Below, in pieces: positions 44,787-54,780 of a stretch of 64,000 bases of DNA. Source of the stretch: Lachnospiraceae bacterium (lineage in GTDB: Bacteria; Bacillota; Clostridia; Lachnospirales; Lachnospiraceae). Under the pieces are notes generated by a model. The model made no database searches. It was not told the DNA's origin and worked only from the letters and a program-made list of their open reading frames with translations. A program made the position numbers and the translations under genes. Numbering within the stretch: the stretch's first letter is position 1; each line of letters opens with the position of its first letter. The DNA lies in contig JAGAQJ010000055.1 in assembly GCA_017622845.1 (NCBI GenBank), forward strand, positions 19,590-83,589, written 5' to 3'.

Positions 44787-45353
44787 TTATGAATCCTCTC
44801 TGCTCCACAAATAGCTGTATGCCTGCGTCCTTGCCGCAAATCTGCCGGTTTTCAAAAGCTCCCTAAGCTCTGACTTCGTATACCATCCCGGCACAATCTC
44901 TTCCATCACAGAAGTGCTTTTGCGGAATTCGCCCCTTGCCTTTCCCACCACGCACACGTTAATCTCATTGCTGAAGCCTACCGCACTGTAGCTTGGTCCG
45001 ATGAAATCGTCTGTCTCATAAAGCTCAAGTCCTGTCTCCTCCCACAGCTCGCGCTTTGCACTCTCCACAGGCTCCTCACCCTCATCTATCAGTCCTGCCG
45101 GAAAATTATAAACCCAGTCGCCCACTGCCATGCGGAATTCCTTGTTAATCAGCAGCCTTTCGCCGCTCTCATCCGTTGCAATTATGACAACGGAGTCAGG
45201 CTTGCTGCCGTTTAAGGATTCAATGGAGTCAAGCTCCTTGTTCCGGCTGATAATCTCATAGATTTTTTCCTGCTTGTCAGCAGTCTCGTAAGCAATGTCA
45301 TAGCGCGTGATAAACTTGCCTTCTTCTCTCTTTTTAATGCCTTTAAATTCCAT
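44787..45353 (-). CDS. NUDIX hydrolase
   Basis: The 188-residue protein has the Nudix box GEEPVESAKRELWEETGLEL (residues about 97-116), with RExxEExG intact, and substrate residues typical of ADP-ribose pyrophosphatase-like enzymes. It lies 33 bases after hydF on the same strand, so it is probably the last gene of the hydrogenase maturation operon. A direct link to maturation is not established; it may remove nucleotide by-products. Confidence 0.9.
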   Translation of the reverse strand: MEFKGIKKREEGKFITRYDIAYETADKQEKIYEIISRNKELDSIESLNGSKPDSVVIIATDESGERLLINKEFRMAVGDWVYNFPAGLIDEGEEPVESAKRELWEETGLELYETDDFIGPSYSAVGFSNEINVCVVGKARGEFRKSTSVMEEIVPGWYTKSELRELLKTGRFAARTQAYSYLWSREDS

Positions 45354-45386
45354 CTTTCACCTATGCCTTTCCCAAATTCTGCAATT

Positions 45387-46589
45387 TTATACAAATGTAA
45401 TCTTATCAAGGATTCCTGTCAAATGGGCAATCGTTACGCCGTAATTTGTCATTGGTATATGCTGTGCCTTTGCCCTGTCTATCCTTGACAGCACATATTT
45501 CCTGTTGAACATACAGGCGCCGCACTGGATTATCAAATCATACCCTGACAAATCCTGCGGAAAGTCCGTTCCGCTTTTCATGTCCACCTGCAGTCCTTCC
45601 CCGAAACGCTTTCTGAGCATCCGCGGCAGCTTTACTCTGCCGATATCCTCCGCCAGCGGTGCATGCGTGCAGCACTCCGCAATCAGCACTCTTGAATTTT
45701 CATTCAGGCTGTCGATTGCCCTTGCGCCTTCTATGTAATATGGCAAATCGCCCTTGTAGGCTGCAAAAAGCACCGAAAATGATGTAAGCATGCTCTCCTT
45801 TGGCTTCTGCTCATACACATAGCCAAACACCTGTGAATCCGTGATAATCAGCTTCGGCGGTTTTGCCAGGGCTGCAAGTCCTTCTGTCATTTTATCTGTC
45901 GTAACGCTCATCACAAGGCACTTTTTGTCAAGCAGCTCGCGAATCGTCTGTACCTGCGGAAGAATCAGCCTGCCCTTGGGCGCCTGTATATCCTGCGGCA
46001 TAACCAGAAGCACTGTGTCGCTTTCGCCGACAAGCCCTCCTGTAATCGTGCGTGCGTCAAAGCTCTCCGGTATCCGTCTTGCAAGCTGCTCTCTAACCAT
46101 ATCCATGCCCTCTCCTGTGGCTGAGCTGACAACCAGAGGCAAGACTCCTGTTTTTTCCTGAATTGCAGCGCTTAGCGCCTGTATATCCTCCTTGCTTCTG
46201 CTGTCAGACTTGCTTATAACCGGTAAAACCGGCGTATTTTTTTTCTGAAAAAGCTGATACCATTCAAGCTCCTTTGTCATGTCCTCATCTGAGAACAATA
46301 TGACACCAATGTCACTTTTTTCCGCCGCCTGCTTTGTCTTTTCCACTCTGCTTTTTCCCAACGCACTGCTGTCGTCAAAGCCGGCAGTGTCGATAATGAC
46401 ACAGGCTCCCAACGGCTGAATCTCCATCGGCTTAGCGACCGGGTCCGTCGTCGTTCCTGCCACATCCGCCACAATCGATACCTGCTGCCCTGTAAACGCA
46501 TTGATAAAAGACGACTTGCCGCTGTTTGTGCGCCCGAATACTCCGATGTGGAGACGGTTTGCGCCGGGTGTTTCATTCAATGTACTCAT
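45387..46589 (-). CDS. hydF: [FeFe]-hydrogenase H-cluster maturation GTPase HydF
   Basis: The 400-residue GTPase is the scaffold on which the 2Fe subcluster is assembled before transfer to HydA. Seen: P-loop GRTNSGKSS, DTAGFDD, KSD, and the C-terminal cluster motif CTH...CGAC. The residue before CGAC is Gln where many HydF have His, a known variable position. AAGGAGG precedes the ATG. It follows hydG by 12 bases. Confidence 0.95.
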   Translation of the reverse strand: MSTLNETPGANRLHIGVFGRTNSGKSSFINAFTGQQVSIVADVAGTTTDPVAKPMEIQPLGACVIIDTAGFDDSSALGKSRVEKTKQAAEKSDIGVILFSDEDMTKELEWYQLFQKKNTPVLPVISKSDSRSKEDIQALSAAIQEKTGVLPLVVSSATGEGMDMVREQLARRIPESFDARTITGGLVGESDTVLLVMPQDIQAPKGRLILPQVQTIRELLDKKCLVMSVTTDKMTEGLAALAKPPKLIITDSQVFGYVYEQKPKESMLTSFSVLFAAYKGDLPYYIEGARAIDSLNENSRVLIAECCTHAPLAEDIGRVKLPRMLRKRFGEGLQVDMKSGTDFPQDLSGYDLIIQCGACMFNRKYVLSRIDRAKAQHIPMTNYGVTIAHLTGILDKITFV

Positions 46590-46601
46590 CCAAACACCTC
46601 C

Positions 46602-48026
46602 TTAGAACCGGAAATCGCGCTGTCCGCCCTCTATATCATGAATATATGCGGCAGCTCTCTCCTTTACCTTGGGATTTGGTATCTTCTCAAGCTCCCGCTC
46701 AATCAGCTCCATACCAAGCTTCTTTGTCTCCCCGCTTGCATAATCTTCCAGATACTCTTTCAATGTCATTAATGCATTTGGGTGGCAGCAGTTCAAAATC
46801 TGCATATTTTTGCAAAGCGCCATAAAGCGGTCGCCTGTCCTGCCCTCGCGGTAGCAGGCAGTGCAGAAGCTTGGAATGTATCCCAGCTTCATCAGCCAGT
46901 TGACAACCTCGTCAAGCGTTCTCTGGTCACTGACGTCAAACTGCGCGCTTGTGACCTCCTCCGGCGTCTCAGGCTCTGCATATCCGCCTACGCTGGTACG
47001 GGAAGCTCCGCTAATCTGTGATACACCAAGAGGAAGTACCTTCTCTCTCACCTGCTGGCTTTCTCTCGTAGAGATAATCATGCCTGTGTACGGCACACTG
47101 ATACGAATCAGCGCACAAATCTTTGCAAAGGTATCGTCACTGATGCCATTGTCAAAGGCAGAAGGGTCAATATCGTCTGCATGCTTAACCCTCGGCACGC
47201 TGATTGTATGCGGACCTACCCCATGCACTGCTTCCAGATGCTCTGCATGCATCAAAAGTCCGGCAAACTCATAACGGTACATCTCAAGCCCAAAGAGCAC
47301 GCCAAGTCCGACATCATCAATGCCGCCCTCCATGGCTCTGTCCATTGCCTCCGTGTGATATGCATAGTCGTGCTTAGGTCCTGTCGGATGAAGCTTCTCA
47401 TAGCTTTCTTTATGATACGTCTCCTGAAACAAAATATATGTGCCGATTCCTGCCTCATGGAGCTTTCTGTAATTCTCAACCGTCGTTGCGGCGATATTGA
47501 CATTAACGCGGCGAATCGCTCCGTTTTTATGCTTGATGCTGTATATAGTCCTGATACATTCCAGTATGTATTCAATCGGATTGTTGACAGGGTCCTCGCC
47601 TGCTTCTATGGCAAGACGCTTATGGCCCATATCCTGTAATGCCGTTACTTCTTTAACAATCTCCTCCTGCGTCAGTTTCTTTCTGGCAATATGCTTGTTT
47701 TTCATGTGGTACGGACAATATACACAGCCGTTCACACAGTAATTAGATAAATATAAAGGAGCAAACATTACGATACGGTTTCCGTAAAAGTCCTCCTTAA
47801 TCTGATTGGCAAGCTCGTAGATTTCTTTGATTTTTTCTTCATTCTGACAGGCTAACAGGACAGACGCCTCTCTGTGGCTTAATCCTTTTCTAAGCCTCGC
47901 CTTTTCAATAATCCTGTCAACAAGCTCCATGTTCTCGCAGTTTGCGTCTGCGTAGGCAAGTGTCTCCTGTATCTCCTCATCTGAGATAAATTCCTCTGCC
48001 TTTAATGATTTTACATTGTACATCAT
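46602..48026 (-). CDS. hydG: [FeFe]-hydrogenase maturation tyrosine lyase HydG
   Basis: This 474-residue radical SAM enzyme cleaves tyrosine to give the CO and CN ligands of the H-cluster. The radical SAM motif CVNGCVYC (Cys-x3-Cys-x2-Cys) binds the first cluster and a C-terminal CTACYREGRTGDRFM...C region the second. Length and motifs are standard. AAGGA precedes the paired ATG at 48026. It lies between hydE and hydF. Confidence 0.97.
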   Translation of the reverse strand: MMYNVKSLKAEEFISDEEIQETLAYADANCENMELVDRIIEKARLRKGLSHREASVLLACQNEEKIKEIYELANQIKEDFYGNRIVMFAPLYLSNYCVNGCVYCPYHMKNKHIARKKLTQEEIVKEVTALQDMGHKRLAIEAGEDPVNNPIEYILECIRTIYSIKHKNGAIRRVNVNIAATTVENYRKLHEAGIGTYILFQETYHKESYEKLHPTGPKHDYAYHTEAMDRAMEGGIDDVGLGVLFGLEMYRYEFAGLLMHAEHLEAVHGVGPHTISVPRVKHADDIDPSAFDNGISDDTFAKICALIRISVPYTGMIISTRESQQVREKVLPLGVSQISGASRTSVGGYAEPETPEEVTSAQFDVSDQRTLDEVVNWLMKLGYIPSFCTACYREGRTGDRFMALCKNMQILNCCHPNALMTLKEYLEDYASGETKKLGMELIERELEKIPNPKVKERAAAYIHDIEGGQRDFRF

Positions 48027-48094
48027 TTTCCATTCCTTTCTTTTCGGTCAGGGCAGGTACCTGCGCTTTCCGATTAGTTGATTTGTTTTGTTAT

Positions 48095-49153
48095 TTATGA
48101 TATGAAGTCGCCTCTGGCAACTACTACCCGGTATCCTATGCTTTCCATTCGCCGCGACATGCAATGCCTGCACTCCGCCGCCTCATCCCCGGTGCATATT
48201 TTATTGTCGTACAGCTTGTACTTATCCCGCACCTCAACCGGCGAAAGATTCGGCATCACCACATTGGCTCCTGCCTGAATCCCCATCTCGCGTCCCTGAG
48301 GGTGTATCGTGCCAAGCGCCGTTGTCGCCGGCAAAAGCACATGCGGATTCATCAGCCTTATAATGCTCAGCAGTCTGAGCGTCCTGTCAAGCGTTCCTGC
48401 TTTTTCACCGCCAAAAGGTGTATCCTTCTGCGGGATAAACGGACCAATGCCCACCATATGCGGCTCTAATTCTTTGATAAAGTTCAAATCTTCATATAGT
48501 GTATCAAAGCTCTGGTGCGGCGAGCCGACCATAAAACCGCATCCCACCTGATAGCCGATTTCCTTTAAATCATACAGACATCGCTTCCTGTTTTCCAGAC
48601 TCATTTCAGGCGGATGAAGCTGTCTGTAATGCTGTTCATCGGCAGTTTCGTGCCGCAGCAGATATCTGTCCGCTCCTGCATCAAAATACGCCTGATAGCT
48701 CTCTTTGCTTTTCTCACCGATTGAAAGCGTTACCGCACAATCGCTAAATTTTGCCTTGATGTCAGACACAATACCGCACACTCTATCATCCGTAAAATAC
48801 GCGTCCTCACCGCCCTGCAGTACAAAAGTGCGGAAACCAAGCGCATATCCCGTCTCACAGCACTCCATAATCTGTTCCTTTGAAAGCCTGTAGCGCTGCG
48901 CATTGGTATTATCCCTGCGAATACCGCAATAAATACAATTATTTTTACAGTAATTCGTAAATTCAATCAGGCCTCTGATATAAACCTCTTTGCCGTATAT
49001 TTGATTAGTCACTGCCCTTGCTTTTTCTCTCAGGTATGCAAGCTCCTCTTCCTCCTGTGTCGTAAGCAACGCTTCCAGTTCCCTGATTCCGCGCTCTCCT
49101 GCCGTAAACAGACCCGTTTCATAAAGCCGGTCTGTTATTTCCCTTATCTTCAT
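48095..49153 (-). CDS. hydE: [FeFe]-hydrogenase maturation radical SAM enzyme HydE
   Basis: The 352-residue radical SAM protein has CKNNCIYCGIRRDN (Cys-x3-Cys-x2-Cys) and ends with CRHCMSRRMESIGY-type residues. HydE acts in making the dithiomethylamine-bearing 2Fe unit. A GGAG site lies 7 bases before the ATG. It is preceded by a TM1266-type regulator gene and followed by hydG. Confidence 0.96.
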   Translation of the reverse strand: MKIREITDRLYETGLFTAGERGIRELEALLTTQEEEELAYLREKARAVTNQIYGKEVYIRGLIEFTNYCKNNCIYCGIRRDNTNAQRYRLSKEQIMECCETGYALGFRTFVLQGGEDAYFTDDRVCGIVSDIKAKFSDCAVTLSIGEKSKESYQAYFDAGADRYLLRHETADEQHYRQLHPPEMSLENRKRCLYDLKEIGYQVGCGFMVGSPHQSFDTLYEDLNFIKELEPHMVGIGPFIPQKDTPFGGEKAGTLDRTLRLLSIIRLMNPHVLLPATTALGTIHPQGREMGIQAGANVVMPNLSPVEVRDKYKLYDNKICTGDEAAECRHCMSRRMESIGYRVVVARGDFIS

Positions 49154-49204
49154 AAAATGTCTCCAACCTTTTCACGCATCAGAAAAGTTACTGACTATAA
49201 AATA

Positions 49205-49453
49205 TTAAATTATATTGGAATATACCGTCTTTGCCGTAATCCCTTCAAGCCGTCCGATTTTACCGGACAATGCATTGATAATATCCTGTGGCGCATCGAT
49301 GGCGACACTTATGATATTGACGCCCTTATTCCGGTATGGTATTCCCATACGTCCTATGATGTATGCACCGTATTCATGAAGCAGGTTATTCAACTGCATG
49401 ATAGAGTCCGTATTTTCAACGATAATGCCAATCAGAGCAATTCTTGTCTCCAT
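49205..49453 (-). CDS. TM1266-type iron-only hydrogenase system regulator
   Basis: The 82-residue protein starts METRIALIGIIVEN and continues with an ACT-like ferredoxin fold (NNLLHEYGAYIIGRMGIPYRNKG, cut here; ISVAIDA). It matches the small NikR-C-like proteins annotated as iron-only hydrogenase system regulators. It opens the hyd cluster, 51 bases before hydE. Such proteins have no DNA-binding domain, so regulation may be indirect. GAGGAA precedes ATG 49453. Confidence 0.85.
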   Translation of the reverse strand: METRIALIGIIVENTDSIMQLNNLLHEYGAYIIGRMGIPYRNKGVNIISVAIDAPQDIINALSGKIGRLEGITAKTVYSNII

Positions 49454-49812
49454 ATATTCCTCATTTTTGCAGCAGCTTGGCCTCACTGCTTCCTGCTGCC
49501 CTTCTTCATTTGCTGTACATTAGAATTGTATCACTTTTCTCTGCTTCTGACTACCAATATCTTATTTTTGTATTTATTATTTTCTGTCTTTATGTTAAAA
49601 TTAATTATAAAGTCAGAAATCAAGTATAATTCGCTTTCATTACCTATATATTTGGCGCAGGATAAATTTTCAGCCTGCAAGACGGAGGAATGGGGCGCAG
49701 CGGTGGTCAGGCGATTGACGATAACGCAGCAGATGGAAATTCAGGCAAGTCAAACGTAAGGTTCATTAAAGTGGGTTATACCGGCTTATCAGCAAAAGGG
49801 AGGGCAGATTAT

Positions 49813-50721
49813 ATGAAATATAAGGCGCTGCTGGCTGGAAACAGCAAAAAGCTTATCAACGAGTTCTTTATTCAGATGGATTTATTCTTTGAATGCATTA
49901 CTTCATCAATGATTTATGATGACCTGAAAAATCATATCAAGTACTTTGAGCCTGATATCTTTATCTTCTGCATGCGTGCGGAAACAAGAGATGATATCGT
50001 CACAGTTGCAAGCTTTCACAAGTTACTGATTGAAAAAAAGATACCCTATGCCGCAATCGGTGATGCCGCCGGAATGGAATTTATGTCAAAAATCGTTAAC
50101 GCGGAGCCTGAGCTGAGTCTCAAGCTTCCCATCAATACAGCCGATATTCAGGAAAAAATTACGAAATTTATCCAAGGCTATAAGTCTCATGAAGCAATCG
50201 CAGAAAGCTCATCAGCCATGACTTCTTCTAATTTCTCTTCATCCAGTACCGTTGACATGCTTGCACAGATTGATGCAGAGATTGAAATGATGGAGAAAGG
50301 AATCAGCCCCAAGGCGTCTTCTGCTTTCAGCCCTGTCCCAAGGCAGCCTGAAATTCCGGGACGGCCGCGTATTCTTGTGATTGATGATGCAACCATCATT
50401 CACAAGACGATAAAGGGACATCTTGATGCCGAATATGAAGTCGCGACTGCCATCAGCGGCAAAGTCGCACTGCGTTATCTGTGCAGCAAGGAAGTCAGCC
50501 TGATTCTGCTTGATTACGAGATGCCTGAGATGGACGGTCCGGCAGTTCTCAAAAAACTCCGTGAAAATCCATACCTTGCAAAAATACCTGTCGTATTCCT
50601 GACAGGCATTAATGATGTTGAGAAAACGAAAAATGCACTCGCGCTGAAGCCGCAGGGTTATCTGTTAAAGCCTGTTGATAAAAACGCACTCCTCAGCAAA
50701 ATACGCGAGTTGATCAAATAA
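49813..50721 (+). CDS. Response regulator receiver protein
   Basis: The protein of 302 residues has an N-terminal pseudo-receiver-like region (about 1-125: YKALLAGNSKKLINEFF), a serine-rich linker, and a C-terminal CheY-like receiver with ILVIDDA, phosphate-accepting Asp in LILLDYEMPEMDG, FLTG and LLKPVDK. No output domain is present, so it probably signals by protein contact. GGGAGGG upstream picks ATG 49813. The hybrid kinase gene follows after 30 bases and is the likely partner. Confidence 0.9.
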   Translation: MKYKALLAGNSKKLINEFFIQMDLFFECITSSMIYDDLKNHIKYFEPDIFIFCMRAETRDDIVTVASFHKLLIEKKIPYAAIGDAAGMEFMSKIVNAEPELSLKLPINTADIQEKITKFIQGYKSHEAIAESSSAMTSSNFSSSSTVDMLAQIDAEIEMMEKGISPKASSAFSPVPRQPEIPGRPRILVIDDATIIHKTIKGHLDAEYEVATAISGKVALRYLCSKEVSLILLDYEMPEMDGPAVLKKLRENPYLAKIPVVFLTGINDVEKTKNALALKPQGYLLKPVDKNALLSKIRELIK

Positions 50722-50751
50722 TGATCCGTTTCCATTTGGGAGGCATATGAC

Positions 50752-53451
50752 ATGAACAATGAAATAACCCTTACCGACCTTTTTGAGGTAGAAATGCTCC
50801 AGCGTCTGCAAGACGCTTTTGCCAAAATGACAGGACTTGCTGCCATTATTACCGATGCAAACGGCGTCCCTGTCACAAAGGGAACAAATTTCACCGATTT
50901 CTGCAGCAAGTACACCAGAAGCTCGCCCATCGGCTGCCTGCGGTGCCAGCAGTGTGATAAGCGGGGCGCCGAGCTTGCATTAAAAGTAGGATCGTCCGTA
51001 ACCTATTATTGTCATGCAGGACTTATGGATTTTGCAGCCCCTATCATGGCAGGTGATAAAATGGTAGGCTGCTTTGTCGGCGGACAGGTGCTGACCTCGC
51101 CGCCTGATATCACCAAAATTATGCAGGTAGCAGCAGAAATCGGGCTTGACTTAATCAATTACCTGCAGTCTGTAATGAGTGTCCCTCATATTGAAAAATC
51201 AAAGCTTGATAATTCCGCCTCCTTTCTCTATACCCTTACTGATGCACTCTCAAGCATCGCTTATCACAAATACATCATGAAAGAGGCAAATATTGAGATA
51301 GAAAAGGCTGCAAGCATGAAGTCTGATTTTCTTGCAAACATGAGCCACGAAATCCGCACTCCTATGAATGCCGTTATCGGCATGGCAGAAATGGCTCTTC
51401 GCGAGGAAATGACGCCTGCTGCCAAAAATTACATTAATCAGATTAAGGCTGCCGGAAAATCTCTGCTTACCATTATCAATGATATTCTTGACTTCTCCAA
51501 AATCGAATCAGGAAATATGCCTATCGTAAATGTTGAGTACGAGCCAATGTCCATGATCAATGACGTGTCGACAATTATAAGCACGCGTATTGATAATGCA
51601 GCGGTAGAATTTGTGCTGGATATCAATCCGAAGATTCCAAGGCTTTTGTGCGGTGACAGCATCCGCATCAAGCAGGTTATCATTAATCTGGCAAACAATG
51701 CTGCTAAATTTACAAAATCCGGTCAGGTACTTTTAAAATTTGACTATAAAACGCTCTCTGACAATAAAATCAATCTGCTGTGCTCCGTCCAGGATACCGG
51801 TATTGGCATAAAGCCGGAGGATGTTGCAAAAATCTTCCAGTCCTTCCAGCAGGTCGACAGCAAACGCAACCGCAACATTGAAGGCACCGGTCTTGGCCTT
51901 GCCATCTGCAGACAGCTTCTAAGCCTTATGGAAGGCGATATCAAAGTGGAAAGCGTATATGGCAAAGGCTCCACGTTTTCCTTCACGGTTCCTCAGAAGA
52001 TTGTCGACGTTGAACCATCAATATCATTACCGGAAGCTCCAACGGCATGCGCAGCCGGATATCTGGACAACGATTATGCGCATAACCAGTTAAAAAAGGA
52101 TATGGAAAAGCTTGGCATCAAATACACTGATATCAAAGAGGCAAAAGAGGCAGGAATCCTACCTTATTTAGAAGAAAACGCCGGAACGCTCAACGACACC
52201 TATTTGTTTATTTCCCAGAAGGATTTTGACCAGCCCCTTCAGGATTTTGTGAAAGAACATGAGCATATTAACGCTGTCATTACTGTTCCTTACGGTGTAT
52301 CCGCACACTATAATATATCAAACGTGCTGGTGGCAAACAAACCGATATCCATTATGTCTATCGCCGCCATTTATAATAATGAAACGCTCAATCAGTATGA
52401 CAGCAATTCCTCCGATGAAAATTATGATTTCACTGCTGAGACGGCAAGAATACTGATTGTAGATGATAACTCCATAAACCTCACTGTAGCGGAGGGACTC
52501 CTTGAACCGCTGAATATGCAGATTGACACAGCTTTAAGCGGAAACGAAGCGATTCTTAAAATATCGGAAACCATGTATGACCTGATTCTGATGGATCATA
52601 TGATGCCTGCTTTAGATGGCGTCGAGACAACGCATATCATCAGGCGCTTTCACTCAGAGTATGACGGAGTGCCAATTATAGCGCTCACGGCAAATGCCAT
52701 CGGAGATGTCAGGAACATGTTCATACAGGAGGGAATGAATGACTTTGTGGCAAAGCCGATTGAAGTGCGTACGCTTGTAAATACCATACGCCGCTGGCTG
52801 CCAAAGGAAAAAATCAACAAACGTTCCGTATCAACGAAACCGGTTTTGTCTGAAAAGCCTGCTGCAATTCCAAAGATACCGGAGCTGAATGTGAAGGAGG
52901 CGTTAAAGCTGGTCGGAAATGAGAAGCTGTTCCTGACCATCTTAAAGGATTACTACCGCTCCATTCCAAAGAAGTTAAAGCTGATACGGACATACAAAGA
53001 ACAGGCAGACTGGAAAAATTATACTGTGGAAGTCCATGCACTCAAAAGCGCTTCGAAGCAAATCGGCGCCGATGAACTTTCCCTCAAGGCTGCTGCGCTG
53101 GAGGCTGCCGGAAATGCAAACGACACGGACACAATCCTTGCGAATACAGATGAACTGCTTACTTTGTATTCTCATTATGCTGATGTGCTAAGCCCGCTGT
53201 TCCCTGAGAAATCATCTGCAGAAGGCAAGCCGCCCATTACAAGACAGGCTCTGGCGGAAGTCTTTGCCGCTATGACGCAGGCAGTCAATGATTTGGACAT
53301 GGACAAAATGGAAGCTTGTATTCAAAAGCTTGACCAATACAGCTTTGATGAGACGAATCAGCCTCTATATACTAAGCTTTGCGAAGCAGTCTCCGACCTC
53401 GACCCTGATGCATGCGAGGACGTCATAAGCACTTGGCGCGATATCCTATAA
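50752..53451 (+). CDS. PocR-type hybrid sensor histidine kinase with receiver and HPt domains
   Basis: The 899-residue kinase has an N-terminal PocR sensory domain (about 8-170, with CLRCQQCDKRG and YYCHAGLMDFAAPI), a dimerisation/phosphoacceptor segment (SHEIRTPMNAVIG), an ATPase domain (NLANNAAKF, DTGIGI, GTGLGLAI), a degenerate receiver, a true receiver (ILIVDDNS, LILMDHMMPALDG, LTANAIG) and a C-terminal HPt domain (EVHALKSAS). No membrane segment is seen, so it senses a cytoplasmic small molecule. GGGAGG precedes the ATG. Pairs with the regulator upstream. Confidence 0.92.
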   Translation: MNNEITLTDLFEVEMLQRLQDAFAKMTGLAAIITDANGVPVTKGTNFTDFCSKYTRSSPIGCLRCQQCDKRGAELALKVGSSVTYYCHAGLMDFAAPIMAGDKMVGCFVGGQVLTSPPDITKIMQVAAEIGLDLINYLQSVMSVPHIEKSKLDNSASFLYTLTDALSSIAYHKYIMKEANIEIEKAASMKSDFLANMSHEIRTPMNAVIGMAEMALREEMTPAAKNYINQIKAAGKSLLTIINDILDFSKIESGNMPIVNVEYEPMSMINDVSTIISTRIDNAAVEFVLDINPKIPRLLCGDSIRIKQVIINLANNAAKFTKSGQVLLKFDYKTLSDNKINLLCSVQDTGIGIKPEDVAKIFQSFQQVDSKRNRNIEGTGLGLAICRQLLSLMEGDIKVESVYGKGSTFSFTVPQKIVDVEPSISLPEAPTACAAGYLDNDYAHNQLKKDMEKLGIKYTDIKEAKEAGILPYLEENAGTLNDTYLFISQKDFDQPLQDFVKEHEHINAVITVPYGVSAHYNISNVLVANKPISIMSIAAIYNNETLNQYDSNSSDENYDFTAETARILIVDDNSINLTVAEGLLEPLNMQIDTALSGNEAILKISETMYDLILMDHMMPALDGVETTHIIRRFHSEYDGVPIIALTANAIGDVRNMFIQEGMNDFVAKPIEVRTLVNTIRRWLPKEKINKRSVSTKPVLSEKPAAIPKIPELNVKEALKLVGNEKLFLTILKDYYRSIPKKLKLIRTYKEQADWKNYTVEVHALKSASKQIGADELSLKAAALEAAGNANDTDTILANTDELLTLYSHYADVLSPLFPEKSSAEGKPPITRQALAEVFAAMTQAVNDLDMDKMEACIQKLDQYSFDETNQPLYTKLCEAVSDLDPDACEDVISTWRDIL

Positions 53452-53480
53452 TCCGGCTGGAAAAGGTCCCTTCCATATGC

Positions 53481-53528
53481 AGAATAAAAAACGACATGCC
53501 TTTACAGGCAATGTCGTTTTTTATTCTG
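53481..53528. terminator. Bidirectional terminator between the kinase and HD-GYP genes
   Basis: AAAAAACGACATGCC and GGCAATGTCGTTTTTT pair around TTTACA with one mismatch, inside a larger AGAATAAA/TTTATTCT palindrome. It ends both converging transcripts. Confidence 0.93.
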
Positions 53529-54638
53529 TTATAATATTACGATGCTTGCATTGGAAATGTCTGCAAGATCATATGTTTTTCCGGTTTTTAATCCTATTAC
53601 CTTCGGCCTTAACACATACTTGAGATTATTTTCTACCACCCTTGCCTTCTCTCCGGTACTAAGCTCCACATCCGTACCAACCGGATACAGAATCACACTT
53701 TCCAGAAAGCTTCTCATAACGTGAATATCAAGCTCTTCTGTCATGGACATAATCATTTCTACCGCATCTCTGGGTGAAAATGGCTTTTTATACGGCCTCT
53801 CCGTAACCAGCGCATCATAAATGTCAGCCACCGAGATAATACGCGCAAAGAGATTTATCTTGTCAGAGCCAACTCCCATAGGATACCCTTTTCCGTTCAT
53901 TTTTTCATGATGCTGCAGAACGCCGAGCTTAATGGAATTTGACAGCTCCTTTTTGTCCTTTAATATTCCATACCCAAACAGTGTATGCTGCTTCATCATC
54001 GCAAATTCTTCATCCGTAAGCTTTGCTGCTTTATTCAATATTTCATTGGGTATCTTTGATTTGCCCACGTCATGCAGCAGGCCGGATATTCCAAGCTCAT
54101 AGACCTCTTTGTTATTCAATCCGTGCTTTTTTCCAACAATCATTGACATGGTTGCCACATCAACACTGTGTTTAAAAGTATACTCATCACTAATCTTCAG
54201 CGTGCTGATATCCACTGCTATCGCATCATTGTCAGAGATCGCCTTCATCAAGTCATCGGTAATGTTTTTGGTGACGGAGGCAAATCCTTCTGACGATGTA
54301 TCATTATACAGATATTGTATTCCCTCCGCTACTCTCGCCTTCACACTCTCTGACAGCCTTACCTTTGCCCTGTCCTGAACAGTGTTTTTATCGATTTCCC
54401 TCTGCACTGCAGGCGCCACAAAAATTTGTCCGGAAGATGCTTCTATCGGTTCTTCATCGTCCTCTCCCTCGCGTATATACACGCCGGGGACTCCCATCTT
54501 GATGAGAGACATGATATGATATGAATCCAGCATTGTTCTTCTTGATATCAGTATTCTCCCTGCCCTGTCCACAATCGCCTGGTCAATCGCCATGCCTTCC
54601 TTAAGTGAGCGTGTCCTCACATATCTTCGTTTAACCAC
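53529..54638 (-). CDS. HD-GYP domain c-di-GMP phosphodiesterase
   Basis: The protein of 369 residues has an N-terminal domain of about 130 residues like other DUF3391-type regions and a C-terminal HD-GYP domain: SGLLHDVGKSKIP (HD), HHEKMNGKGYPMG (HHE and GYP), VADIYDALVTERPYK. Such enzymes hydrolyse c-di-GMP. The GTG at 54638 with AAAGGAG upstream is preferred over an ATG at 54686. It converges on the hybrid kinase, giving a local signalling cluster. Confidence 0.9.
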   Translation of the reverse strand: MVKRRYVRTRSLKEGMAIDQAIVDRAGRILISRRTMLDSYHIMSLIKMGVPGVYIREGEDDEEPIEASSGQIFVAPAVQREIDKNTVQDRAKVRLSESVKARVAEGIQYLYNDTSSEGFASVTKNITDDLMKAISDNDAIAVDISTLKISDEYTFKHSVDVATMSMIVGKKHGLNNKEVYELGISGLLHDVGKSKIPNEILNKAAKLTDEEFAMMKQHTLFGYGILKDKKELSNSIKLGVLQHHEKMNGKGYPMGVGSDKINLFARIISVADIYDALVTERPYKKPFSPRDAVEMIMSMTEELDIHVMRSFLESVILYPVGTDVELSTGEKARVVENNLKYVLRPKVIGLKTGKTYDLADISNASIVIL

Positions 54639-54737
54639 CTTACTCACTCCTTTGTAAGCATTGCCGTACTTTATTTCAGTATACACGAACCAGCGTAAAA
54701 AGTCAGCTATTTTCTTTTATTCTTTGAGAGTACTTTC

Positions 54738-54780
54738 ACAGTTCAGCCTTTTATGCATTCCTATCCGGACGAAAACGGCA
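54738..54780. mobile_element. Family 1 MITE fragment E (one end only)
   Basis: ACAGTTCAGCCTTTTATGC and the next 24 bases equal the reverse complement of the right end of copy C. The fragment supplies the last codons and the stop of the S8 protease gene. The other end of the element is not present. Confidence 0.75.
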
